In this document: positions 42,376-50,453 of the stretch, in pieces
Numbering within the stretch: position 1 is the stretch's first letter
Layout of the letters: each line of letters starts with the position of its first letter
Source of the DNA: Streptomyces sp. NBC_01268
Lineage (GTDB): Bacteria; Actinomycetota; Actinomycetes; Streptomycetales; Streptomycetaceae
Direction: 5' to 3'
Length of the DNA: 64,000 bases
Assembly (NCBI RefSeq): GCF_036240795.1
Contig: NZ_CP108454.1
Location: 6,756,001-6,820,000, forward strand
Notes under the pieces: generated by a model
Seen by the model: only the letters and a program-made list of their open reading frames with translations
Database searches by the model: none
What the model was told of the DNA's origin: nothing
Program-made: the position numbers and the translations under genes

Positions 42376-43442
42376 CCCGTCAGCGTAGCCAGCCGCAGGG
42401 TCCGTTCGGCCAGCTCGCCGATCCGTACGCCGTCGAAGCCGGACACCGCGCTGCGCACCCGGTCGCGCAGCGGCTCCGACCACTGCGCAGGGATCGCCGC
42501 CGCCCCGCACAGCACCCCCGCCACCGAGCCGGCCGTCGCCCCGTTGGAGTCGGTGTCCAGGCCGCCGCGCACGGTGAGCGTGATGGTGCGGGTGAAGTCG
42601 CCCTCCCCGTAGAGGAGTCCGGCGGTGAGCACGGCGGCGTTCGGCACGGTGTGGATCCAGCCGAGCCCGCCGGTGTCCTTCCGGAGCTCGGCGAGGGTCT
42701 CGGACCACTCCAGACCCGCCTCGTGCAGGGCCATCGTGTGCCGCACCACCCGGGCGAGCCGGCTGCCGGCGGGGACGCGGTCCAGCGCGGTCTCCAGGGC
42801 GTCGCGCGGGCCGGGCGCGGTGAAGGCGGCGGCGACCAGGGCGGCCGCCCACATCGCCCCGTACACCCCGTTGCCCGTGTGCGAGAGGACCGCGTCCCGG
42901 CGGGCCAGCGAGGCGGCCCGGCGCGGATCGCCGGGGGAGGTCCAGCCGTAGACGTCCGCCCGGATCAGCGCGCCGATCCACTCCTGGTGCGGGTTGTCGT
43001 AGGTGGCCGTCAGCGGCGGCTTCAGCCCGTTGGCGAGGTTGCGGTACGCGACCCGCTCGGCCGTGAAGGTCTGCAGGTACGGCAGCCGCAGCAGCCACAC
43101 CTCGCCGACCTGCTCCGTGGTGAAGGCGAAGCCCCGCGTCTCCAGGAGGTGCAGGCCCAGGATCGAGTAGTCGATGTCGTCGTCCCGGCAGCTGCCGTTG
43201 ATCCGGCCGCGGACGCACTGCGGCCACTCGGGCCGCAGCTCGAAGCCGTCCGCTCCGGCGGGCGGCGGCGGCAGGTAGTCGGTGAGCGGCAGGGCGTCGG
43301 TCAGGCGCAGGTAGGCGTCGATCCGCTCGGGCGTCCAGTGGTCGCCGCGCTCGACCGGCTTGCCGAGCATGTTCCCGGCGATCCGCCCCGTCCAGCCGCC
43401 GAGGATCCGGTCGGCGAGTTCGCTGTGCTTGAGGAGGCCCAT
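42372..43442 (-). CDS. ADP-ribosylglycohydrolase-family protein
   Basis: A 356-residue protein of the DraG/ARH group. Visible blocks are 'ILGGWTGRIAGNMLGKPVE', the metal-binding 'SCRDDDIDYSILGLHLLE', and the C-terminal 'TVRGGLDTDSNGATAGSVAG' with the paired Asp residues that hold Mg2+. It is expected to remove ADP-ribose from a protein, nucleic acid or small molecule. It is transcribed leftward, overlaps the NUDIX gene by 4 bases, and has an unusual phased repeat array 99 bases upstream. Confidence 0.92.
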   Translation of the reverse strand: MGLLKHSELADRILGGWTGRIAGNMLGKPVERGDHWTPERIDAYLRLTDALPLTDYLPPPPAGADGFELRPEWPQCVRGRINGSCRDDDIDYSILGLHLLETRGFAFTTEQVGEVWLLRLPYLQTFTAERVAYRNLANGLKPPLTATYDNPHQEWIGALIRADVYGWTSPGDPRRAASLARRDAVLSHTGNGVYGAMWAAALVAAAFTAPGPRDALETALDRVPAGSRLARVVRHTMALHEAGLEWSETLAELRKDTGGLGWIHTVPNAAVLTAGLLYGEGDFTRTITLTVRGGLDTDSNGATAGSVAGVLCGAAAIPAQWSEPLRDRVRSAVSGFDGVRIGELAERTLRLATLTG

Positions 43443-43540
43443 GGCACCGGTCTACCGAATGCGCCGCCGGGCCGCGCGCCGACGCACCCGCGCGGCCCCG
43501 AGGGATCGTTCCGCCGGTCCTCCCCGGTCGCCGGACGGCC

Positions 43541-43600
43541 GGTCAGAAGCCGTCAGCGGCAGTCAGCGTCCGTCAGCGTCCGTCAGAGGTCTTCAGCGGC
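43541..43600. repeat. Six 10-bp direct repeats (consensus nGTCAGCGnC)
   Basis: GTCAG recurs at 43542, 43552, 43562, 43572 and 43582, with TTCAG at 43592, a strict 10-base period equal to about one helical turn. The array lies 99-158 bases upstream of the leftward ADP-ribosylglycohydrolase start at 43442. It could be a phased protein-binding array or a simple repeat expansion. Confidence 0.75.
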
Positions 43601-43670
43601 CGCCGCCGGCGTTCCTCGGCCTGCTCGGTCGTCCCCGGACCGTCGCCCTGGCCGCCCGGACCATCCTCAA

Positions 43671-43740
43671 TCGCCCTCGCCCTCGCCCTCGCCCTCGCCC
43701 TCGCCCTCGCCCTCGCCCTCGCCCTCGCCCTCGCCCTCGC
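43671..43740. repeat. TCGCCC hexamer tandem array, about 11.7 copies
   Basis: Seventy bases of perfect TCGCCC repeats, followed by CCCCGCCCCC. It lies just beyond the stop codon of the leftward BCCT gene (43755-43757). On the minus strand it reads GGGCGA repeats with regular G-triplets. The 312 bases between the BCCT and ADP-ribosylglycohydrolase genes otherwise hold only the decamer array. Confidence 0.9.
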
Positions 43741-43754
43741 CCCCGCCCCCGTGC

Positions 43755-45443
43755 TCATTCGTCCTCCGCGCCCGAGCGGGACTTCGCCGCCCGGCGCAGC
43801 CGGTGGTGCCGGGACGCCCCCTGCTCGCTGATCGCCTCGCCGACCGCCGCGCGGACCGCGTCCCGTACCCCGTGCAGCGCCTGGTGGCGGGCCGGGCCCG
43901 CGCCCGGGTCCTCCCGGAGCTCCTTCAGGAGCGCCCAGCACAGCCCCAGCATCACCAGGACGAAGGGCAGCGCGACCAGGATCGTCGCCGTCTGCAGCGA
44001 GCTGAGCCCGCCCGCCACCAGCAGCACCGCCGCGACCGCGGCCATCAGCACGCCCCAGGCCACCACGAGCCAGGTCGGCGGGTCCAGCGCGCCCCGGCTG
44101 GTCAGCGAGCCCATCACCAGGGAGGCCGAGTCGGCGCTGGTCACGAAGTACGTCATCACCAGGAGCATCGCCAGGTACGAGGTGACCGTGCCGATCGGCA
44201 GCGCGTCGAGCATCGCGAACAGCGCGGCCTCCGGGCCGTCCTTGACCGACGTCGCCAGGTCCGCCTCGCCGGTGGACTGGAGCCGGATCGCGGTGCTGCC
44301 CATCACGCAGAACCAGATGACCGTCGCCCCCGACGGCACGAGCAGCACCCCGAGCAGGAACTCGCGGACGGTCCGGCCGCGCGAGATCCGGGCGATGAAG
44401 GTGCCGACGAACGGGGCCCAGGACAGCCACCACGCCCAGTAGAAGATCGTCCACGCGCCCAGCCACGTCCGGTCCGTGAACGCGCCGGTACGGCTGGCCA
44501 TCGGCAGCAGCTGGTGCAGGTAGCCGCCCACCGAGGCGGGGATGGTGTCGAGGATGTAGACGGTCGGGCCGATCAGGAAGACGAAGAGCGCCATGCACCC
44601 GGCGAGGACGATGTTCAGCGTGGAGAGCCACTTCACGCCCTTGTGCAGGCCCGAGAAGGCCGACAGCACGAAGGCCGCCGACAGCGACACGATGATGATC
44701 AGCTCGGTGGCCGTGGAGTCCTTCACGCCCATCGTCAGGTTCAGGCCCTCGGAGACCTGGAGGGCACCCAGCCCCAGGCTGGTCGCCGTGCCGAAGACCG
44801 TCGCGAAGACGGCCAGCAGGTCGATCGCCTTCCCTGGCCAGGACCGCGCCCGGCGCTCGCCCATCAGCGGCACGAAGGCGGCGCTGAGGGTGTTGCCGCG
44901 CCCCTTGCGGAAGCCCGCGTACGCCAGGGCGAGGCCCGCGATGCCGTAGATCGCCCACGGGGTCAGCGTCCAGTGGAAGAACGAGTACTCCAGGGCCGTA
45001 CGGGCCGCCGCGCCGGACTGGGGCGGCACCCCGCTCGCCGGGGGCGGACTCAGGAAGTGCTGGAGCGGTTCGCCCACCCCGTAGAACATCAGACCGATGC
45101 CCATGCCGGCGCTGAACATCATCGCGATCCAGGCCAGATCGGTGAACTCCGGCTCCGAGTCGTCGGCGCCGAGCCGGATCCGCCCGTAGCGACTCAGCGC
45201 GATCACCACGCACAGCACCAGGAAGACGTCGGCGGCGGTGACGAAGAGCCAGGCGAAATTCGAGAGGACCCAGTTCAGGGCGGAGGACGAAGCACTGTCG
45301 AAGGATTCCTTGCCGAGCGCTGCCCAGCCCACCACGCCGACCACGACCGCCATTCCGATGGCGATGAGTTTCCCGTCGGGACCGGGAGAAGGGGCGGGAC
45401 CAGGGCCTTCTGCTGATGTTTGATCGATCAGTTCCGTACTCAT
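43755..45443 (-). CDS. BCCT-family betaine/choline/carnitine transporter
   Basis: A 562-residue membrane protein with about twelve hydrophobic segments. The family signature 'WTIFYWAWWLSWAPFVGTFI' followed by ARISRGRTVREF is complete, and the substrate-site Gly stretch 'FSAGMGIGLMFYGVGEP' is present. It imports quaternary amines such as glycine betaine with Na+ or H+, mostly for osmotic protection or as carbon and nitrogen source. The C-terminal tail is short and basic. It is divergent from glycerate kinase with 112 bases between. Confidence 0.92.
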   Translation of the reverse strand: MSTELIDQTSAEGPGPAPSPGPDGKLIAIGMAVVVGVVGWAALGKESFDSASSSALNWVLSNFAWLFVTAADVFLVLCVVIALSRYGRIRLGADDSEPEFTDLAWIAMMFSAGMGIGLMFYGVGEPLQHFLSPPPASGVPPQSGAAARTALEYSFFHWTLTPWAIYGIAGLALAYAGFRKGRGNTLSAAFVPLMGERRARSWPGKAIDLLAVFATVFGTATSLGLGALQVSEGLNLTMGVKDSTATELIIIVSLSAAFVLSAFSGLHKGVKWLSTLNIVLAGCMALFVFLIGPTVYILDTIPASVGGYLHQLLPMASRTGAFTDRTWLGAWTIFYWAWWLSWAPFVGTFIARISRGRTVREFLLGVLLVPSGATVIWFCVMGSTAIRLQSTGEADLATSVKDGPEAALFAMLDALPIGTVTSYLAMLLVMTYFVTSADSASLVMGSLTSRGALDPPTWLVVAWGVLMAAVAAVLLVAGGLSSLQTATILVALPFVLVMLGLCWALLKELREDPGAGPARHQALHGVRDAVRAAVGEAISEQGASRHHRLRRAAKSRSGAEDE

Positions 45444-45555
45444 GATGGCCCACTATGGTGCGGAATTTCGCTTTATCAGGGGGTGGCACGCCGTCTTGCC
45501 GTGCGGATAGGGTCGGCCTCGGCGCGACTGCCTGTTCGAAAGCAAGGGATGCAAG

Positions 45556-46707
45556 GTGACGGACGGAGCAGTAACTGAGGTCGCACGCGTACTGGTCGCG
45601 GCTGACAAGTTCAAGGGTTCGCTCACGGCCGTACAGGTCGCCGAGCGGGTCACGGCCGGCCTGCGACAGGTCGTCCCGGAGCTCGAAGTGGAGACACTGC
45701 CCGTCGCGGACGGCGGCGACGGCACCGTCGCGGCCGCGGTGGCGGCCGGATTCGAGCGCCATGAGGTCACCGTGACCGGGCCGCTCGGCGAGCCCGTCAC
45801 CGCGGCGTTCGCGCTGCGCGGGACCACGGCGGTGGTGGAGATGGCGGAGGCCTCCGGCCTCCAGCTCCTGCCGGCCGGGGTCTTCGCGCCGCTCACCGCC
45901 ACCACCTACGGCTCCGGCGAGCTGCTGCGCGCGGCCCTCGACGCCGGTGCCACCTCGATCGTCTTCGGTGTGGGCGGCAGCGCCACCACCGACGGCGGAG
46001 CCGGCATGCTCGCCGCGCTCGGCGCGGTCTTCCTGGACGCGGACGGCGCCCCGGTCGGCCCCGGCGGCGGCGCCCTCGCGGGCCTGGCCTCCGCCGACCT
46101 GTCCGGCGTCGACCCGCGCTTCGCCGCCGTGGACCTCGTCCTCGCCAGCGACGTGGACAACCCGCTCACCGGCCCGAAGGGCTGCGCCGCGGTGTACGGG
46201 CCGCAGAAGGGCGCCACCCCTGAGGACGTGGCGACCCTGGACGCGGCCCTCGGGCACTACGCCCGGATCCTGGAGGAGGCCATCGGGCCCAAGGCCGCCG
46301 AGCTGGCCGCCTCCCCGGGCGCCGGCGGCGCCGGCGGCATCGGTTACGGCGCGCTGCTCCTCGACGCGAGCTTCCGTCCCGGCATCGAGCTGATGCTGGA
46401 CGTGCTGGGCTTCGCCCCGGCCCTGGAGCGCGCGACCCTCGTCATCACCGGCGAGGGCTCCCTCGACGAGCAGACCCTGCACGGGAAGGCCCCTGCGGGC
46501 GTCGCCGCCGCGGCCCGCGCGGCCGGCAAGGAGGTCGTCGCGGTGTGCGGACGCCTCGCCCTGGCCCCCGAGGCCCTGGGCGCCGCCGGGATCCGGCGCG
46601 CCTACCCGCTGACCGACCTGGAGCCCGAACCCGCGAAGTCCATGGCGAACGCGGGGCCCCTCCTGGAGCGGGTCGCGGCGAACATCGCGCGGGACTTCCT
46701 CGGCTAG
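45556..46707 (+). CDS. Glycerate kinase
   Basis: A 383-residue type I glycerate 2-kinase (GlxK/GarK family): 'VLVAADKFKGSLTAVQVAER', 'LPVADGGDGTVAAAV', 'FGVGGSATTDGGAGMLAALG', and 'GEGSLDEQTLHGKAPAGVA' are the family blocks. It phosphorylates D-glycerate with ATP, feeding photorespiration-like, glyoxylate or serine metabolism into glycolysis. Start GTG 45556 after AAGGGATGCAAG. No glyoxylate carboligase genes are nearby. Confidence 0.93.
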   Translation: MTDGAVTEVARVLVAADKFKGSLTAVQVAERVTAGLRQVVPELEVETLPVADGGDGTVAAAVAAGFERHEVTVTGPLGEPVTAAFALRGTTAVVEMAEASGLQLLPAGVFAPLTATTYGSGELLRAALDAGATSIVFGVGGSATTDGGAGMLAALGAVFLDADGAPVGPGGGALAGLASADLSGVDPRFAAVDLVLASDVDNPLTGPKGCAAVYGPQKGATPEDVATLDAALGHYARILEEAIGPKAAELAASPGAGGAGGIGYGALLLDASFRPGIELMLDVLGFAPALERATLVITGEGSLDEQTLHGKAPAGVAAAARAAGKEVVAVCGRLALAPEALGAAGIRRAYPLTDLEPEPAKSMANAGPLLERVAANIARDFLG

Positions 46708-46768
46708 CCCCCGGCCGCCTGAGCCGCCGGACACGTGTACGTAACACGCACATGTGAGGCTCGCCCGT

Positions 46769-47290
46769 ATGAACGCACACGACGGCACCATCCGACCGCT
46801 CGCGCCCGAGGAAGTGCTCCAGCGGGCCCCTGAGGGCCTCGGGGCCCTCCTCGTGGACGCGGTGGCCCAAGGAGCCTCCCTCGGCTTCCTGGCACCCCTG
46901 GACGCCGTGGAGGCAGCGGCCTGGTGGTCCGCCGCGGCCGCCACCCACGAGGTCTGGGCGGCGTGCGGCCCCGGAGGCGAGGTGCTCGGGGCGGTCACCC
47001 TGGTCCGGGACGGCAAGGCCAACGGGCGGCACCGGGGCGAGATCGCCAAGCTGGTCGTGCACAGCGACGCCCGCGGCCGCGGCCTCGGACCCCGGCTCCT
47101 GGCCGCCGCCGAGGCCCACGCCGCGGCCACCGGCCTCACCCTGCTCGTCCTCGACACCGAGACCGGCAGCCCCGCCGAACGGCTCTACCGCGCGGCCGGC
47201 TGGACCGCGGCCGGGGTCGTCCCGGACTTCGCGGCCGACCCCGGCGGCACGCTGCGGGCCACCACCCTGTTCTACAAGCGGCTCGGCTGA
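46769..47290 (+). CDS. GNAT-family N-acetyltransferase
   Basis: A 173-residue acetyltransferase. The acetyl-CoA loop is 'KLVVHSDARGRGLGPRLLAA' and the final block 'TETGSPAERLYRAAGWTAAG'. Start is ATG 46769 with GAGG about 10 bases upstream; GTG 46754 in the same frame is possible. The acceptor is unknown. The segment before the start contains the palindrome ACACGTGT (46731-46738). The gene is followed by a 22-bp repeat array. Confidence 0.86.
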   Translation: MNAHDGTIRPLAPEEVLQRAPEGLGALLVDAVAQGASLGFLAPLDAVEAAAWWSAAAATHEVWAACGPGGEVLGAVTLVRDGKANGRHRGEIAKLVVHSDARGRGLGPRLLAAAEAHAAATGLTLLVLDTETGSPAERLYRAAGWTAAGVVPDFAADPGGTLRATTLFYKRLG

Positions 47291-47340
47291 CCCGGAGGCG
47301 GCCGAGCCGCCGTGCGGGCCCGGAGCGGATCGGCCCAGGA

Positions 47341-47472
47341 CCGGCCCGAGCCCGGGCGCGCACCGGCCCGAGCCCGGGCCCGCACCGGCCCGAGCCCGGG
47401 CCCGCACCGGCCCGAGCCCGGGCCCGCACCGGCCCGAGCCCGGGCCCGCACCGGCCCGAGCCCGGGCCCGTA
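47341..47472. repeat. Six tandem copies of a 22-bp repeat
   Basis: Units begin at 47341, 47363, 47385, 47407, 47429 and 47451. The consensus starts CCGGCCCGAGCCCGGG and ends CCCGCA; the first copy has one change and the last ends GTA. The units follow each other without spacers, so this is not a CRISPR array. Each contains the palindrome GCCCGGGC. It fills the space between the GNAT stop and the terminator shared with pssA. Confidence 0.92.
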
Positions 47473-47495
47473 CCGGTCTCCCGGAGGGCATGCGA

Positions 47496-47529
47496 AAGGG
47501 CCCCGGACGTTCTCACGTCCGGGGCCCTT
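47496..47529. terminator. Strong two-way hairpin terminator downstream of pssA
   Basis: AAGGGCCCCGGACGT (47496-47510), a TCTC loop and ACGTCCGGGGCCCTT form a perfect 15-bp stem. A-rich and T-rich ends on both sides allow function in both directions, between the GNAT gene and leftward pssA (stop at 47551). Confidence 0.9.
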
Positions 47530-47550
47530 CCGTATGTCCTGCGGTCTGCG

Positions 47551-48432
47551 CTACGGCAGCTGCGCCGCCTGCGCCTGCCGCGCCTCCCGGCTCTCACGCC
47601 GGTTGTCGCGGAAGGTGTTCACGCGGCGGGCGGTCGCGAAGAGGGGGATCACGGCGCCCAGTACCACCTGCAGTGCACAGCCGGTCTGGAGCAGGAACGC
47701 TCCGCCCGGTGCGTCGAACGCCCACGCCGCCAGCATCGCCATCGCGCCGACGATCCAGCTGAGCATCGCCACCGCGAGGATGCCCCGCGGCTTCGGGTAC
47801 TCGACCCGGCTCACCATCAGCCAGGCGACCCCGATGATCGCGAGCAGCGTCGGGATGAACGGCAGCTCGAGCAGGATGATCGACACGACGGTCAGGGCGC
47901 CGAAGGGGCTCGGCATGCCCTGGAACATGCCGTCCTTCATCGTCACGCAGGAGAACCGCGCGAGTCTCAGCACCACCGCCAGCAGCACCACGATCGCGGC
48001 CAGCGCCGAGACCTTCTGCTGGGCGTCGTCCGCGACCATGCCGTACACGAGCACGAAGTAGGCCGGGGCGAGGCCGAAGCTGATCAGGTCCGACAGGTTG
48101 TCGAGCTCGGCACCCATCGGCGAGCTGCGCAGCTTGCGGGCCACGATGCCGTCGAAGAGGTCGAAGATCGCCGCGGCCAGCATCAGGATCACGGCGGTGG
48201 CGGCGCTGTTGCGCGCCATGCCGGTCTCGCTGCTGCCGGTGAGGTGCGGGATGAGGATGCCGGTGGTGGTGAAGTACACCGCCATGAAGCCGCACGTGGC
48301 GTTACCGAGCGTGAGGGCGTCCGCTATGGACAGCCTCAGCGACAGCGGCATCTCCTCGGCCTCGTCGGCGGCCTCCGCCTCCGCGTCGGCGGCCCAGTCG
48401 GCCGCCCGTGTGTCGGGATCAATCACGGTCAA
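47551..48432 (-). CDS. pssA: CDP-diacylglycerol--serine O-phosphatidyltransferase
   Basis: A 293-residue membrane enzyme. The CDP-alcohol phosphotransferase signature D-G-x2-A-R-x8-G-x3-D-x3-D is in 'FDLFDGIVARKL', then 'GAELDNLSDLISFGLAP'. About six membrane segments follow. It makes phosphatidylserine, which the product of the upstream gene psd decarboxylates. Its start overlaps the psd stop region by 14 bases (48419-48432), so the two are coupled. An acidic N-terminal extension of about 45 residues precedes the catalytic part. Confidence 0.93.
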   Translation of the reverse strand: MTVIDPDTRAADWAADAEAEAADEAEEMPLSLRLSIADALTLGNATCGFMAVYFTTTGILIPHLTGSSETGMARNSAATAVILMLAAAIFDLFDGIVARKLRSSPMGAELDNLSDLISFGLAPAYFVLVYGMVADDAQQKVSALAAIVVLLAVVLRLARFSCVTMKDGMFQGMPSPFGALTVVSIILLELPFIPTLLAIIGVAWLMVSRVEYPKPRGILAVAMLSWIVGAMAMLAAWAFDAPGGAFLLQTGCALQVVLGAVIPLFATARRVNTFRDNRRESREARQAQAAQLP

Positions 48433-49075
48433 TGCGAGTCACCCCCGCGGTCGTGGTCTGTCCGACCTCGACGGCGACCTCGACACCCTCCGGAAGGTAG
48501 ATGTCGACGCGCGACCCGAAGCGGATCAGACCGATGCGGTCACCCTGCTCGACCTTCGTCCCCTGGGGGATGTACGGCACGATGCGCCGGGCGACGGCGC
48601 CCGCGATCTGGATCATCTCGATGTCGCCGAGCTCGGTGTCGAAGTGCCAGACAACGCGCTCGTTGTTCTCGCTCTCCTTGTTGAACGCGGGCACGAAGCC
48701 GCCGGGGACGTGCTCCACGGACGTGACCGTGCCGGCCAGCGGCGCGCGGTTGACGTGCACGTTCAGCGGGCTCATGAAGATGGCGACGCGGGTGCGCCCG
48801 TCCTTCCACGGCATGATGCTCTGCACCACGCCGTCGGCGGGCGAGATGACCCGACCCTGAGCGATCTCGCGCTCGGGGTCGCGGAAGAACCACAGCATGC
48901 CGGCCGCGAGAGCGGTGGTCGGCACGGCGATGGCCGCGGCGCGCTTCGACTTGCGGGAGCGCGCGAGGCTCAGCGCCGCGGTGGCGACGGTCGGCAGAAG
49001 CCACGGCGATGCTCCGCGTGCGATGCGAACGCCCTTGCGGCTGTCGCGAGGTGCAGAGGTTTGGCTGTGGGGCAT
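48419..49075 (-). CDS. psd: Phosphatidylserine decarboxylase proenzyme
   Basis: A 218-residue type II (short) decarboxylase that yields phosphatidylethanolamine. The pyruvoyl-forming Ser is in 'LIRFGSRVDIYLPEG', the family's (L/F)GS(T/R) cleavage site. 'VISPADGVVQSIM', 'FMSPLNVHVNRAPLAG' and 'GAVARRIVPYI' are other family blocks. One or two membrane segments sit at the N-terminus. ATG 49075 is preferred to 49111 because AAGG lies just upstream and the family begins there. First gene of the psd-pssA pair. Confidence 0.93.
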   Translation of the reverse strand: MPHSQTSAPRDSRKGVRIARGASPWLLPTVATAALSLARSRKSKRAAAIAVPTTALAAGMLWFFRDPEREIAQGRVISPADGVVQSIMPWKDGRTRVAIFMSPLNVHVNRAPLAGTVTSVEHVPGGFVPAFNKESENNERVVWHFDTELGDIEMIQIAGAVARRIVPYIPQGTKVEQGDRIGLIRFGSRVDIYLPEGVEVAVEVGQTTTAGVTRIDRD

Positions 49076-49245
49076 GGATGACCTTCGTAGCGGATGATGC
49101 CGCGCTGGCAACAGGGGGACGGCGGCTTTCCGGCGATGCTATCGGTTGCGGGGCGCAACTGGGCAAGCCAGGAACCGAGTCGGCGGCCGGAAGACGAACA
49201 CGGGGTGTGATCTTCTTCGCGGCCGAACCGGCTCAAAAGCGACAA

Positions 49246-50451
49246 TCAGCCCTGGAATCGGTACTCCTCCAGGAGGCGGCGGCCAATGATCATTTTCTGG
49301 ATCTCGGCGGTACCTTCACCGATGAGCAGCATCGGCGCCTCGCGGTAGAGGCGCTCGATCTCGTACTCCTTCGAGAAGCCGTAGCCACCGTGGATGCGGA
49401 AGGCATCCTCGACGACCTCCTTGCAGTATTCGGAGGCGAGGTACTTCGCCATCCCTGCTTCGAGGTCGTTTCGTTCCCCGGAGTCCTTTTTGCGTGCTGC
49501 GTTCACCATCATCGCATGGGCGGCCTCGACCTTGGTAGCCATCTCGGCCAGCTTGAACTGAATCGCCTGGTGCTGAGCGATCGGCTTACCGAAAGTGTGA
49601 CGCTGCTGGGCATACTGGACGCCGAGTTCGAAAGCACGCTGCGCGACGCCGCAACCACGGGCCGCCACGTTCACGCGGCCGACTTCCACGCCGTCCATCA
49701 TTTGGTAAAACCCTCGTCCGGTCTCGCCGCCGAGGACCCGATTGGCCGGAATGCGCAGTCCGTCCATGATGAGCTCGGTCGTGTCGACGCCCTTGTAGCC
49801 CATCTTCTCGATCTTGCCGGGAATGGTGAGTCCGGGGCGGACCTCTCCGAAGCCCGGCTCCTTCTCGACGAGGAAGGTCGTCATCGACTTGTGGGGCGCG
49901 GTCCCCTCGGGGTGTCCTTCGTCACTTCGGACGAGGACGGCGACCAGCGTCGACGTGCCGCCGTTCGTCAGCCACATCTTCTGGCCGTTGAGGACGTACT
50001 CGTCGCCGTCCTTGACCGCCTTGGACGTGATGGCCGACACGTCCGAGCCGAGGCCCGGCTCCGACATCGAGAACGCGCCCCGCGTCTCGCCGGCCGCCAT
50101 CCGCGGGAGGAAGTAGTCCTTCTGCTCCTGGGTGCCGTGCTGCTTGAGCATGTACGCCACGATGAAGTGGGTGTTGATGATGCCGGAGACCGACATCCAG
50201 CCACGCGCGATCTCCTCCACGCACAGCGCGTAGGTGAGCAGCGACTCACCCAGGCCCCCGTACTCCTCGGGGATCATCAGACCGAAGACACCGAGCTCCT
50301 TGAGCCCGTCGACGATCTGCTGGGGGTACTCGTCACGGTGCTCCAGCTCCGTGGCGACCGGGATGATCTCCTTGTCGACGAAGTCCCGGACGGTGGCGAG
50401 GATCTCCTGCTGGACGTCGGTCAGACCGTGGGTCTGGGCGAGTCGCGCCAT
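49246..50451 (-). CDS. mcd: Acyl-CoA dehydrogenase, probable methylsuccinyl-CoA dehydrogenase
   Basis: A 401-residue FAD enzyme: 'FSMSEPGLGSDVSAITSKA', 'GQKMWLTNGGTSTLVAVLVR' and 'IHGGYGFSKEYEIERLYREA', with the Glu of 'IGEGTAEIQKM' in the usual catalytic position. Being the last gene of the ccr-ecm-mcl-mch series, it is expected to oxidise methylsuccinyl-CoA to mesaconyl-CoA. The short length compared with proteobacterial Mcd (over 540 residues) is noted; assignment rests on context. Two bases separate it from mch. Confidence 0.87.
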   Translation of the reverse strand: MARLAQTHGLTDVQQEILATVRDFVDKEIIPVATELEHRDEYPQQIVDGLKELGVFGLMIPEEYGGLGESLLTYALCVEEIARGWMSVSGIINTHFIVAYMLKQHGTQEQKDYFLPRMAAGETRGAFSMSEPGLGSDVSAITSKAVKDGDEYVLNGQKMWLTNGGTSTLVAVLVRSDEGHPEGTAPHKSMTTFLVEKEPGFGEVRPGLTIPGKIEKMGYKGVDTTELIMDGLRIPANRVLGGETGRGFYQMMDGVEVGRVNVAARGCGVAQRAFELGVQYAQQRHTFGKPIAQHQAIQFKLAEMATKVEAAHAMMVNAARKKDSGERNDLEAGMAKYLASEYCKEVVEDAFRIHGGYGFSKEYEIERLYREAPMLLIGEGTAEIQKMIIGRRLLEEYRFQG

Positions 50452-50453
50452 GA

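Noticed and set aside
43573..47157. Very long leftward open frame across the BCCT and glycerate kinase genes, with an Arg-Ala repeat
   Set aside because: It is a frame shadow of two real genes plus the TCGCCC array; codon use and family matches support the other frames.
47341..47472. Regular 22-bp repeats considered as a CRISPR array
   Set aside because: The copies are directly adjacent with no unique spacers and no cas genes are in the window.
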